This document shows, one piece after another, positions 1 through 8,565 of a DNA stretch of 64,000 nt. A program made the position numbers and the translations under genes. The stretch is from the NCBI GenBank assembly GCA_965203735.1, contig OZ241909.1:372001-436000 (forward strand), written 5' to 3'. Position 1 is the first letter of the stretch; each line of letters opens with the position of its first letter. Source of the DNA: Bin55 sp965203735 (lineage in GTDB: Bacteria; Pseudomonadota; Gammaproteobacteria; Pseudomonadales; Azotimanducaceae). The notes below the pieces were generated by a model. It was not told the DNA's origin. It was given only the letters and a program-made list of their open reading frames with translations, and ran no database searches.

Positions 1-21
1 ACGTGCAGCTAGAAGCATAGG

Positions 22-1491
22 TCACCGTCGCCAGTATCTTGGAGCGAAAAGGACGAGTACGGTGAATATTTCCAACCGTCCCAGAATCATCGCAAATGAA
101 AGAATCCACTTTTCCGCAATGGATAGTGATTGATAGCCCTTTGCCACCTCTCCCAGGCCGGGACCAAGGTTGTTCAGACAAGCCGCAACTGCTGAGAATG
201 CGGATTTGAAGTCCAAGTCTCCGACAAGCAACATTGCGCTGACCAGAAAAACGAAGCTTGCGGCATAGAGGGCAAGGAAGCCCCAAGCGGTTTCTAGCAC
301 TCGATCCGGTATTTTTCGACCGTCAACAACAACATTGAATATGGCTCCAGGTTGTATGAGTCTTCGAATTTCACGAATTCCCTGCCTCGCAAGCAGAAGA
401 ACACGGTAGACCTTGATTCCACCTGCGGTCGAGCCCGTGCATCCTCCCACAAAGCTGGCAAAGATCAGGAGAGCGGGACAGATCAGGGGCCAGGCTTCGT
501 ACTCCGCAGTTGTGTAACCGGTGGTCGTGGCAAAGGAAATCGCTTGAAAAATCCCCTCACGCAGACTAGAAGAGACGGATCCATCGGAAATTGCAAGAAT
601 AACCGTGACCAGTACCATCACAAGGAGTACCACGCCAAAATACAAGCGAACCTCGCTATCCCGAACGTAGGATCGTACGGCATGAAGTATCCAATGCCCC
701 TCTCCACGTCCATGAAATGCAACGTAGTGCACAAGAAAATTGATGCCGCAGATGAGCATGAAGGCGATCGCAACACATTCAATCGCCGTGCTGTTGAAAT
801 ATCCAATGCTTTGATCATGCGTCGAGAACCCGCCGATTGCCACCGTGGTCAGGGAGTGGCTGATCGCATCGAATATAGACATACCAGCAGCGAAATAAGC
901 GATAGCGCAAGCCAGAGTCAGTCCAACATAGATCATCCAAAGGGTCTTGGCAGTCTCTTTAACCCGCAGGGGAAGAGAGAGTTCTCGCTCTGAGCCGGGA
1001 GCTTCAGCCTTATAGAGCTGTACCCCACCTACTCCAAGTAGTGGAAGAATGGCAACGGCCAGCACGATGATTCCCATGCCACCTACCCATTGAAGAGCTT
1101 GCCGGTAGAGCAGGACTGATTTTGGTAGTTCGTCAAGCCCTGACACAACGGTAGCTCCAGTTGTAGTAATTCCTGAAGCGGACTCGAACACAGCGTCGGA
1201 AAACGAAGGCGCGACGTCAGGGATAATGCTCAGGGGGACGCTTCCTACCAATATCACAGTGACATAGCAGAGCCCCACAACCAAGAAAGCATCGCGGGAC
1301 CGCAGTTCTTGACTCGTGTCACGGAACATCCAAAAGACAAAGCCAATTACAACCGCACCGACAAAACACCCAAGAAACGGAACAACGGTCGGTTCCTGAT
1401 AGATCAAAGCTGTGACAAGCCCGCACAAAAACGTCGCACTCGAAATGATCAGCAATGCTCCTAGAATGCCTAGGACAGCGCGTATGTGCAT
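22..1491 (-). CDS. trkH: TrkH potassium uptake channel subunit
   Basis: Inner-membrane pore of the Trk potassium uptake system, which works with the NAD-binding regulator TrkA encoded just upstream. The 489 residues are mostly hydrophobic helices. The four pore loops of the family are visible: TTTGATV near residue 112, AIGGFSTHD near 220, TTTGYTTAEYE near 323 and NNLGPGLGEV near 440, with the conserved GRLEIFT close to the C-terminus. The length is normal for TrkH. The start codon overlaps the trkA stop by one base (TAATG), so the two are probably translationally coupled. The stop is only 22 bases from the window edge, so it is complete. Confidence 0.96.
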   Translation of the reverse strand: MHIRAVLGILGALLIISSATFLCGLVTALIYQEPTVVPFLGCFVGAVVIGFVFWMFRDTSQELRSRDAFLVVGLCYVTVILVGSVPLSIIPDVAPSFSDAVFESASGITTTGATVVSGLDELPKSVLLYRQALQWVGGMGIIVLAVAILPLLGVGGVQLYKAEAPGSERELSLPLRVKETAKTLWMIYVGLTLACAIAYFAAGMSIFDAISHSLTTVAIGGFSTHDQSIGYFNSTAIECVAIAFMLICGINFLVHYVAFHGRGEGHWILHAVRSYVRDSEVRLYFGVVLLVMVLVTVILAISDGSVSSSLREGIFQAISFATTTGYTTAEYEAWPLICPALLIFASFVGGCTGSTAGGIKVYRVLLLARQGIREIRRLIQPGAIFNVVVDGRKIPDRVLETAWGFLALYAASFVFLVSAMLLVGDLDFKSAFSAVAACLNNLGPGLGEVAKGYQSLSIAEKWILSFAMILGRLEIFTVLVLFAPRYWRR

Positions 1492-2867
1492 TAAATGAAG
1501 TGGAACTGGCTAATGCGGAAGGGTTTTAGCGCTTCAGGGACATGTCCGCTGTCCGCTACGAAGACAACGACATGGTCTTTGTTCTCTAGATGGGGGTCCG
1601 TTTCCAGGTCCAGCGCATCATCGCCGCGAACCACCGCAGCAAACTTTGCGTCTTTGGGCAAACGCACTTGGCTAAGGCGCTTTCCGGTAACCTTGTTTTC
1701 GCCTCGCTCACCTTCAATTTCGGTCTCAAATATCTCGCCGTTGCCGATTCTAAGTCGATGAGCTGACTTCACATTTTGTTCGCGTACGTAGGTGAGTATC
1801 GAACTCACCGTACTTCGTTGAGGCGAAATGCCAGCGTCGATGGTGGTTTCAGGAATTAGGCGAAGATAGGAGTCTTGACTCAAGAGTGCGACTGTTCTTC
1901 TTGCGCCTTGTTGCTTCGCCAACAAGCATGACATCACATTGATTTCATCGTCATTCGTCACCGCGCAAAAGAGATCGGTGTCGCTGACTTCACACTCCTG
2001 CAGCTTCGTTTCGTCGGTCGCATCTCCTGGATGTACCACTCCATCGCCTAGTTCTTCGGCAACAGCTTCTGCTCTGGTTGTGGAAGACTCGATCAGGCGA
2101 ACAACATGTGAGGAAAGTAATTCCTGAGCCAATGCTGTTCCAACTCGCCCTCCACCAGCGATGCAAACCTTGCTCAAGGATTCTGACGGTCCGGTGCACG
2201 CTTGCAGAGCCTCATCGATACGTTCGCTCGGAGCAAACGCAAAGAGCTCGTCTCCAGGCCGAATAGTGTCCTTCGGTCCTGTTAGAGCCCGATGTCCTCG
2301 AAATGCCGTTAGAAAGCGGACACCCTGTGTAGGACGAAAGTCTTCGAGTTCCGATAGCGTTAACCCATCAGGTTTGGTGCCAGCAACCGCCTTGAAGCTA
2401 GCGCATCCAACACGTCCATTCCCAAAGCTCAGTACCTGCAAGGCATTCTTGTGTAGCAACAACTGTTTTATCTGATTGGTTACTTCAGTTTCTGGATTGA
2501 TGATGTGAATTGAGTCTAGGTATTCACTCCTAAAAGGATTTCCTCCGTTCTGGTAGTCGTTTGCCCGAATTCTCGCTACGATCTTCTGTGTGTTGAACAT
2601 AGACTTTGCAACTTGACTCGCAACGATGTTTGTCTCGTCCACACCTGTTACCGCGATGAGCATGTCTGCGATATCGATCTGGGCGTCTCTGAGAACAAGA
2701 GGAAGAGCCGCGTTTCCGGTGATAGACAACGCGCCTTCCATTCGTCGAGCGAGACCATCGACGCGCTCCTTGTTCGTATCTACGATCGACAGTGTATTTG
2801 AGCCGTCGTTGAGCAGTTCTGCGAGAGTACTGCCCACTTGGCCGGCACCTAAGATAACGACATGCAT
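1491..2867 (-). CDS. trkA: TrkA, cytosolic NAD-binding regulator of Trk potassium uptake
   Basis: Peripheral membrane protein that binds NAD(H) and gates TrkH. It has the usual tandem architecture: a first RCK half with the Rossmann motif GAGQVG at residues 7-12, and a second with AGGGRVG near residue 237, each followed by a TrkA-C domain. The length of 458 residues matches the family. It sits three bases after rsmB and overlaps trkH by one base, in the order rsmB-trkA-trkH that is common in gammaproteobacteria. Confidence 0.96.
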   Translation of the reverse strand: MHVVILGAGQVGSTLAELLNDGSNTLSIVDTNKERVDGLARRMEGALSITGNAALPLVLRDAQIDIADMLIAVTGVDETNIVASQVAKSMFNTQKIVARIRANDYQNGGNPFRSEYLDSIHIINPETEVTNQIKQLLLHKNALQVLSFGNGRVGCASFKAVAGTKPDGLTLSELEDFRPTQGVRFLTAFRGHRALTGPKDTIRPGDELFAFAPSERIDEALQACTGPSESLSKVCIAGGGRVGTALAQELLSSHVVRLIESSTTRAEAVAEELGDGVVHPGDATDETKLQECEVSDTDLFCAVTNDDEINVMSCLLAKQQGARRTVALLSQDSYLRLIPETTIDAGISPQRSTVSSILTYVREQNVKSAHRLRIGNGEIFETEIEGERGENKVTGKRLSQVRLPKDAKFAAVVRGDDALDLETDPHLENKDHVVVFVADSGHVPEALKPFRISQFHFI

Positions 2868-2870
2868 TCT

Positions 2871-4142
2871 CTAAGCCTCAAACTTACGCAAACACGAAAA
2901 ATAGAAACCGTCTCCACCGTCCACGGCCGGCAAGATCTGTCGTCCGCAAGAAGTAGGAAAGCCATCCGTCAACTCTACCGGTTCCACTCGAGCATCAGGA
3001 CATTGTTCCAAGAAACCACCTATGACTTCATCGTTTTCTTCGGGAAGGATCGAGCACGTGCAATAAACTAAGCGACCATCGGATTCGAGGGTTTTCCAAG
3101 TTGCTCTGAGTAAGCGGAGTTGCAGAGCTGCCTGTTTGGATACTTGGTCCGGAGTACGTGTTGCCTTGATGTCTGGGTGTCTTCGGATAGTTCCCGTGCC
3201 ACTGCATGGTACATCCAGCAGGATTCGCTGATAGGGAAAACCGTCCCACCAAGAAGTAGCTCTAAGGTCTCCTTTTCGTATCTCAAACCCCCAGTTGAAC
3301 GGGCTATCCGGTGCATTGTTCCACGTGGAACATTCATCTTTTACATCGACCGAATCGACGCTGCATTCATGGAAGAGGTCGTGGATTTGAGCTGTCTTGA
3401 TGCCAGGAGCAGCACAGGCATCCAGAATTCGGTCACCGGATTGCGGCTTCAAAAGTGGAGCTGCCAACTGAGAGGAGAGGTCTTGAACCACGAAGTAGCC
3501 ATTGGAGTAGCCAGGTATGCTGGCCATTGGTCTCGGTTGATCAAGTGTGATCGCGTTGGAAACATGTGAAAGCCGAAAGGAAATCTCGGCGTCCTTGAGG
3601 AGGTCACAATATTCAAGGGTAGAGATTCTACTAGAATTAACTCTCAACGTCAATGGCGCCCGGTCGTTCAGCGCTTCGATTAGGGAGGTACTTTGTTGTG
3701 CATAGTTCTTCTCGATGCAATCCATCAACCATCCGGGCAGTTCACTCACCGCCTCGAGCGAGTCGAGCGGCTTGTCAGGGTTATAGCGGCGTAAAGCTGC
3801 ATTGATCAAGCCGCTGGCAGAGGATTTTCCAACTTTTCTTACCGCATCGACTGCCGTGGAGACAACTGCATGGTTCGGAGTTCTAGAGTGTTCGATCTGT
3901 GATGCAGCAGCAAGCAACACGCACCATACTTCCAAGTCTAGGCGATTTGCTGGACGATTTACAACGGATTGAAGTCGTTCGGACAGTGAAAAGTAGTGGC
4001 GCATCGCCTCAAAGCAAATATGTGTGACCTGTGCGTGTACAGCAGTAGCACGATAGCGGTCCAACGCCGTTTCGAGCGTGACACCTCGTAGCACCTTCAT
4101 CAGCACGCGTGCGGACATGGCGCTGACATTGAAGTTACTCAA
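2871..4142 (-). CDS. rsmB: RsmB, 16S rRNA (cytosine-967-C5) methyltransferase
   Basis: SAM-dependent methyltransferase that makes m5C967 in 16S rRNA. It has an N-terminal NusB-like helical domain (about 1-140) and a C-terminal Rossmann methyltransferase. Visible motifs are CAAPG (SAM binding), DVPCSGTGT (motif IV, with its Cys) and YCTCSI (motif VI, catalytic Cys). The start chosen is TTG overlapping the fmt stop by eight bases, with GGAG six bases upstream; an internal ATG at 4118 also matches the family but lacks a ribosome binding site. Third gene of the def operon. Confidence 0.95.
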   Translation of the reverse strand: MSNFNVSAMSARVLMKVLRGVTLETALDRYRATAVHAQVTHICFEAMRHYFSLSERLQSVVNRPANRLDLEVWCVLLAAASQIEHSRTPNHAVVSTAVDAVRKVGKSSASGLINAALRRYNPDKPLDSLEAVSELPGWLMDCIEKNYAQQSTSLIEALNDRAPLTLRVNSSRISTLEYCDLLKDAEISFRLSHVSNAITLDQPRPMASIPGYSNGYFVVQDLSSQLAAPLLKPQSGDRILDACAAPGIKTAQIHDLFHECSVDSVDVKDECSTWNNAPDSPFNWGFEIRKGDLRATSWWDGFPYQRILLDVPCSGTGTIRRHPDIKATRTPDQVSKQAALQLRLLRATWKTLESDGRLVYCTCSILPEENDEVIGGFLEQCPDARVEPVELTDGFPTSCGRQILPAVDGGDGFYFSCLRKFEA

Positions 4143-5058
4143 ACCTCACTCCGTCGGAGAAAATGCTGCCATATCCATTCAGCGCCGATGATATGGACAT
4201 CGGCGTGCCTCGTCCTCGGTTAAGCTGCACTGTTTCCAATGCAAGTCCCCCCACTCCACATCCGATCACTACATGTCGATCTTCGCGTCGAGCGATGCCG
4301 GGCACAAAGTCGCCCTCAACGAGCGATGCTTCAAGTATGCGTACCCGGATGTCCTCGCACATCGTGAAAGCCGAGGATCGACCGACAAACGCCCGCACGC
4401 GACGTTCAATGCTTCTGGCATCACAGGACCAGTCGATACGGGCATCTTCAGTACTCAGCGATGGTGCGTAAGTAACTAAGGACGGATTTTGGGCTATCGG
4501 ATCCGAAACAGTGCCCTGCTCAAATTCTCCAAGTACAAGATTCAAGGTATCTCCGCCAAGTGCCGCAAGAGATTGGGTCAGAGATTCGGTAGTTTCATCT
4601 CCCTTAAGTGAAAGCGAAGCAGTTCGATACACAGGGCCAGCATCGAGTTTTGGGACGATCCGCATGATTGAAACGCCCGTCTGGTTGTCTCCATGCAGGA
4701 TAACGTGTTCGATGGGGGCTGCCCCACGCCATCTTGGAAGCAAAGAGGCATGAACGTTGATGCATCCCAAACGTGGCGCATCAAGGATCGATCTTGGCAG
4801 GATCAAACCGTAAGCTGCCACAACAAGCAGGTCCAAATCGGCAAGCAGATGTTCTTGATTCTTGAGCTTGTTTGGAGTTGCGACTTCGATCCCCCGTTCA
4901 ATCGCCATTTCATGGACCGGTGTTCGTTTCTTCGACCGATTACGACCTGAGGTACGAGGCGGCTGAGTAAGAACAATGCTCGGAACTCGTCTAGCTTGCA
5001 GCATGGAGCCGAGAACGGTAACCGCAAAGTCGGGGCTACCGGCAAATCCGAATTGCAT
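4135..5058 (-). CDS. fmt: Methionyl-tRNA formyltransferase
   Basis: Formylates Met-tRNAfMet using 10-formyl-tetrahydrofolate, needed for translation initiation. The N-terminal formyltransferase domain has the GSPDFA start, the substrate segment HASLLPRWRGAAPI with its conserved His, and the catalytic Asp in KLDAGPVY. The C-terminal OB-fold domain follows from about residue 205. At 307 residues it is full length. It lies 11 bases after def and overlaps rsmB by eight bases, so it belongs to the same transcript. Confidence 0.96.
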   Translation of the reverse strand: MQFGFAGSPDFAVTVLGSMLQARRVPSIVLTQPPRTSGRNRSKKRTPVHEMAIERGIEVATPNKLKNQEHLLADLDLLVVAAYGLILPRSILDAPRLGCINVHASLLPRWRGAAPIEHVILHGDNQTGVSIMRIVPKLDAGPVYRTASLSLKGDETTESLTQSLAALGGDTLNLVLGEFEQGTVSDPIAQNPSLVTYAPSLSTEDARIDWSCDARSIERRVRAFVGRSSAFTMCEDIRVRILEASLVEGDFVPGIARREDRHVVIGCGVGGLALETVQLNRGRGTPMSISSALNGYGSIFSDGVRFE

Positions 5059-5069
5059 TTTGTTGTCGA

Positions 5070-5570
5070 CTAAGCCGCCTTTGCTTTGAGTAGCTTCTTG
5101 CGAATTCTCGAGCGCTTCACACGCGACAGGTAGTCAACGAATACCTTTCCGTTCAGGTGGTCAATTTCGTGCTGGACACAAACGGAATCTAGTCCATCAA
5201 GTTCACGGGTGAATGGCTCCCCCTTACGGTCTAATGCAGTGACCTGAATGGCCTCGGCTCGTTCGACCTCCTCAAAGAATCCAGGGATGGAGAGACAGCC
5301 TTCTTCAGTTGTTTGCAATCCGGTACTTTCCTTAATCACTGGATTTATGTATACCTGTGGGGAATCTTTGGCTTCCGAAGTATCGATTACGACAATCTGT
5401 AGAGGACGATCAACTTGAACTGCTGCCAAGCCGATACCGTTGGCCTCATACATCGTAAAGACCATGTCGTCAACCAAGTCTGAGATGTCCGGTGTGACAT
5501 GATCGACTGGCATTGCAGTCTTACGTAGATTGGGATGCGGATAAACCAATATTGGCAATCGCTTAGCCAC
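5070..5570 (-). CDS. def: Peptide deformylase
   Basis: Metalloenzyme that removes the formyl group from nascent peptides. All three motifs are intact: GIGLAAVQ (about 46-53), EGCLSIPG (metal-ligand Cys) and HEIDHLNG (metal-ligand His residues and catalytic Glu). 166 residues is normal. The start is GTG. It is the first gene of the operon with fmt, rsmB, trkA and trkH; a promoter-like sequence lies about 45-75 bases upstream. Confidence 0.96.
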   Translation of the reverse strand: MAKRLPILVYPHPNLRKTAMPVDHVTPDISDLVDDMVFTMYEANGIGLAAVQVDRPLQIVVIDTSEAKDSPQVYINPVIKESTGLQTTEEGCLSIPGFFEEVERAEAIQVTALDRKGEPFTRELDGLDSVCVQHEIDHLNGKVFVDYLSRVKRSRIRKKLLKAKAA

Positions 5571-5876
5571 TGATTGAGGTTGCCTCTGCCTGCTACTTCA
5601 TGTACTAAACCAATGAATTATAGGTATCCACTTTCTCAATTGAAAGTTAATTGGATTGCCATTAATTAATAACTATTGACAAAACCAATGTTGTGGAAGA
5701 GTGGACGGTGGACCTCGGCTGTTGGTCGACTACCGCCCTGTGTTTTCTGGAAATTTCTCACTACTCGACTTTCCACGTTCAATGAAGCCATTGGATCCAG
5801 ATTCATCCCTAAGTGGCGATTATTGAGTAGACTTACGGCAAGTGAGAAACCGAAGTAGATCATCCCTCAAAACTTT
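5571..5876. other. Intergenic region between def and the phosphatidyltransferase gene
   Basis: 306 bases between divergent genes. It holds the candidate def promoter at 5617-5645 and an AT-rich stretch (5640-5690) containing a TTGACA at 5678 on the plus strand without a good -10 partner. Two overlapping 60-65-codon open frames on opposite strands (about 5666-5863) lack ribosome binding sites and recognisable protein features; I do not regard them as genes. Confidence 0.5.
5617..5645 (-). promoter_or_regulatory. Candidate sigma-70 promoter of the def operon
   Basis: On the minus strand a perfect TATAAT (5622-5617) lies 17 bases after TTTCAA (5645-5640), a weak -35 element. The expected transcription start is near 5610, about 40 bases before the def GTG start. 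Position and spacing fit; the -35 match is poor, so this is a sequence-based guess. Confidence 0.5.
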
Positions 5877-6410
5877 TTGTCGGCGGCTAACACGCTCACC
5901 ATAGTTCGACTCGCACTTGCGCCCGCAATCCTGTGGGCGATCATCGAACAACGCTACTTTGTTAGTTTTTGCATATTTGTCATAGCCGTTTTCACCGATG
6001 TTTTTGACGGTCGGCTCGCTCGTCGACAAGGCACCGAATCAAATTTCGGGGGGCTGTTGGATCACGCTACCGACTGCATTTTTGTCGTTTGTGCTCTATT
6101 CGCGCTTAGTCGGCACGAAATTATTCCCCTTGCGCTAAGCGGCTTGGTCGCGGCCGCATTCATTCAATATGTACTTGACTCGGGAGCTCTCAAGAAGAAG
6201 GGTTTGAGACCAAGCAAGCTGGGTCGGTGGAACGGTATAGCCTATTTCGTGATAGTGGCAATTCCTTTAGTACAAAATTCCTTTGATTTTCAATGGGTTA
6301 ACGACCATCAAATCCTAGTTGGAGGATGGGCACTGTGCGTCATGACTATAGCCTCAATGTTCGACCGGGCGTCATTGTTCTTCCGCAAGACCCGCTCGCG
6401 CCAAGGCTGA
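5877..6410 (+). CDS. CDP-alcohol phosphatidyltransferase family protein
   Basis: Integral membrane enzyme that would transfer a phosphatidyl group from a CDP-linked donor to an alcohol acceptor in phospholipid synthesis. The signature D-G-x2-A-R-x8-G-x3-D-x3-D is complete, at about residues 44-66 (DGRLARR, then GGLLDHATD). Five to six hydrophobic segments are visible in 177 residues, about the size of PgsA. The start is TTG with no clear ribosome binding site, but the protein begins with a family-like NTLTIVRL stretch. The acceptor (glycerol phosphate, serine or other) cannot be read from the sequence. Confidence 0.85.
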   Translation: MSAANTLTIVRLALAPAILWAIIEQRYFVSFCIFVIAVFTDVFDGRLARRQGTESNFGGLLDHATDCIFVVCALFALSRHEIIPLALSGLVAAAFIQYVLDSGALKKKGLRPSKLGRWNGIAYFVIVAIPLVQNSFDFQWVNDHQILVGGWALCVMTIASMFDRASLFFRKTRSRQG

Positions 6411-6420
6411 GGCGAACCTC

Positions 6421-7404
6421 CTAGCCAAACAGCTCTTTGTTTGCTCTAGGTAAGAAGGCGACCCCTATTAGAGCATTGAAGAGCACGAAGAAAGTGTGCA
6501 TCACAAGGCTGAACGCACCGACTTCAGGATAGTCGGGAAAGAGCACAGTCCAGAGCAGGAGCGCGCCTGCATGGAATGGCAAAGGCAAAGCAGCGGCCAG
6601 AAAGATCAACGGCAAGAAGATCAACATCTGTCCCACCGTAGCGTCGACTTGAAACAGATTGAGTGCAATCGCATAGACAATAACCGCACCGATGAGATTG
6701 GGGGCTTTGAAGAGGATTGCAAGTGGGTAGTGCCACAGCTTGGCGTTGCGCAATGCGTGGAGCACACCGATTTCTCGCAGACGCGAACCTTTGAAGATGA
6801 ATCCTCGGAAATATGTAAAGTGAATGGGGAAGTAGAGAGCTGCAGCAACCAGTACACATGGAAGGATGATGTCCAATGGAAGTAATGTGGAAGCTTGTTG
6901 CACGTAGTCGAATCGAAGCGCAACTCCCACCGACGAAAATATTAGAAGTTGATAGATCTCAACGATGCCGATGAAAATCATGGTCGACAACGCCTGCCAG
7001 CCCGGAACCTTGTAGGTCTTGAGCAAGTAAAGCGACATCGCGCCTTTTCCAACTTGCTCGTTTACCAACGCAAGAATGTACGCGCTAGCACGAATCGGAA
7101 GAATTTTGGTGAAACCAAGAGAAGGCGCGTTAAACCATCGAATCGCACGCCAAGTGACATGAGTGTCGACAAGAAAGAAAAAGCAGGAATACGGGATCAT
7201 CACTGCCAGCCACAGCCACCAGTTCACTCCCCCGAAAAAGTCTTGAAGATATTGCAAAACGGAAATGCCTTCACGACTTGCAGCGCTTGCAATCTTGGTG
7301 TACACCAAATAGAAGCAACCCGCCGAGAGCAACCAAGTCAATGCCTTGAACAGTAGGCTTGCAATCGACTTCTTTTTGTCTTGAGGCTCAGCCGCTTCGC
7401 TCAT
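6421..7404 (-). CDS. Polytopic membrane protein, LPG-synthase transmembrane (UPF0104)-like
   Basis: 327 residues with about eight hydrophobic segments after a short charged N-terminus (EPQDKKK). The pattern of helices, the NEQVGKGAMSLYLLK segment near residue 115 and the proline-rich LPLPFHAGALL near residue 285 resemble the transmembrane half of lysylphosphatidylglycerol synthase/flippase proteins, without their soluble transferase domain. It converges with the upstream phosphatidyltransferase gene, 10 bases apart. A role in lipid handling is inferred from fold and neighbour only. Confidence 0.6.
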   Translation of the reverse strand: MSEAAEPQDKKKSIASLLFKALTWLLSAGCFYLVYTKIASAASREGISVLQYLQDFFGGVNWWLWLAVMIPYSCFFFLVDTHVTWRAIRWFNAPSLGFTKILPIRASAYILALVNEQVGKGAMSLYLLKTYKVPGWQALSTMIFIGIVEIYQLLIFSSVGVALRFDYVQQASTLLPLDIILPCVLVAAALYFPIHFTYFRGFIFKGSRLREIGVLHALRNAKLWHYPLAILFKAPNLIGAVIVYAIALNLFQVDATVGQMLIFLPLIFLAAALPLPFHAGALLLWTVLFPDYPEVGAFSLVMHTFFVLFNALIGVAFLPRANKELFG

Positions 7405-7536
7405 CCAGCAATCTTCCGTATGTAGGTCTCATGAGACTGCAAATGGTAGCGAGTTGGTCACATAGGTTTCGGGTCAATCGAGCGGAACCCTCTGGGCTAT
7501 CATGCTTGGCGACTAATTCTCGAATGGATAGAGCCA

Positions 7537-8511
7537 ATGCGAACGGGAACTTTTACGGGATTCGAGGTGGAACTACGTGATACAGGCATTGCGTGGATTA
7601 AGTTCAATACTCCGGAACGCTTGAATGGACTTACGCAGGCGATTAAGCGTGACCTGGTGGAAACGATCATTCAGGCACAGATGGACAACAGCGTTCGAGT
7701 TCTCGTGTTTACCGGCGAAGGTCGAGCGTTTTGTGCGGGAGACGACATTTCTGGACAAAGAAAGCCAATAGAGGGCGAAGCATTAGTTCCTCCCATTCCT
7801 CCTGGTCACGATAGTGATATAGGTACGTACGAAGGACTGAGACATTTGTCTCAGACTGTCAATACTGCAATACGCAATTGCGACAAGATCTGCATTGCTG
7901 CAATTAACGGAGTGGCGATTCAGACCGGATTGTCTCTTGCGCTAGCGTGTGACTTTCGAGTGGCCGTGAATGGAGCACGACTTGGCAGCGCAACTTTGCG
8001 GTTCGGTTTGCTGCCAGATGAAGGCGGGCAATACCTTCTCGTGCAGACCATGGGAGTGCCGAAAACCATGGACTTTCTAATGCGCAAGCGAATCATTCGA
8101 GCGGAAGAGGCTTTCGAACTTGGACTCGTGCACGAGCTTGTCGCCCCAGAAGGCTTGGAATCTCGCGTGATGCAGCTAGCACAAGAAATGGCGAATGGGC
8201 CTCAGGTCGCCATGCGTTTTCTAAAGCGATCGATTTACAACGCGTACGATCTCTCTTTCGAGCAGTCGATGGATGAGATTGCGGCCAAGACAGCAGTGTC
8301 GGATCATCATCCCGATGCACGCGAAGGCGGTTTGGCGTTTCGCGAGAAACGGCAACCTCGGTTCAATGCTTGGCTGGAGCAAGACAGATCGACAGCAGCC
8401 CGTTTCAATCAGGCTTATGAGCGTTTGTTGAGCGAGGGAACTCGACTAGGCGTAGACACTGCAGCAATTCGTGCTTTGCGGGACACCTACAGCCAATACT
8501 TGGAAAGTTAG
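7537..8511 (+). CDS. Crotonase-superfamily enoyl-CoA hydratase/isomerase
   Basis: Acts on an acyl-CoA thioester. The crotonase core (about 8-250) shows the first oxyanion-hole segment FCAGDD and the second at NGVAIQTGLSLALACD. The two glutamates of a classical hydratase are not at their usual places (a Ser and a Thr stand there), whereas GLLPDEGG carries an Asp at the place where PaaG-type isomerases have their catalytic Asp. An isomerase is therefore more likely than a hydratase. A C-terminal helical extension brings it to 324 residues, longer than the usual 260. Confidence 0.85.
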   Translation: MRTGTFTGFEVELRDTGIAWIKFNTPERLNGLTQAIKRDLVETIIQAQMDNSVRVLVFTGEGRAFCAGDDISGQRKPIEGEALVPPIPPGHDSDIGTYEGLRHLSQTVNTAIRNCDKICIAAINGVAIQTGLSLALACDFRVAVNGARLGSATLRFGLLPDEGGQYLLVQTMGVPKTMDFLMRKRIIRAEEAFELGLVHELVAPEGLESRVMQLAQEMANGPQVAMRFLKRSIYNAYDLSFEQSMDEIAAKTAVSDHHPDAREGGLAFREKRQPRFNAWLEQDRSTAARFNQAYERLLSEGTRLGVDTAAIRALRDTYSQYLES

Positions 8512-8521
8512 TGCACGCACC

Positions 8522-8552
8522 ACAGAGGTAGTCCGAGATTGACCACCTCTGT
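8522..8552. terminator. Possible bidirectional terminator hairpin
   Basis: ACAGAGGT (8522-8529) pairs with ACCTCTGT (8545-8552) between the convergent crotonase and glutamine synthetase genes. The stem is short and there is no T-run, so it is weak evidence. Confidence 0.35.
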
Positions 8553-8565
8553 CGCGCGAACAAAC

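Noticed and set aside
5666..5863. Two opposing 60-65-codon frames upstream of the phosphatidyltransferase gene
   Set aside because: No ribosome sites and no protein-like pattern.
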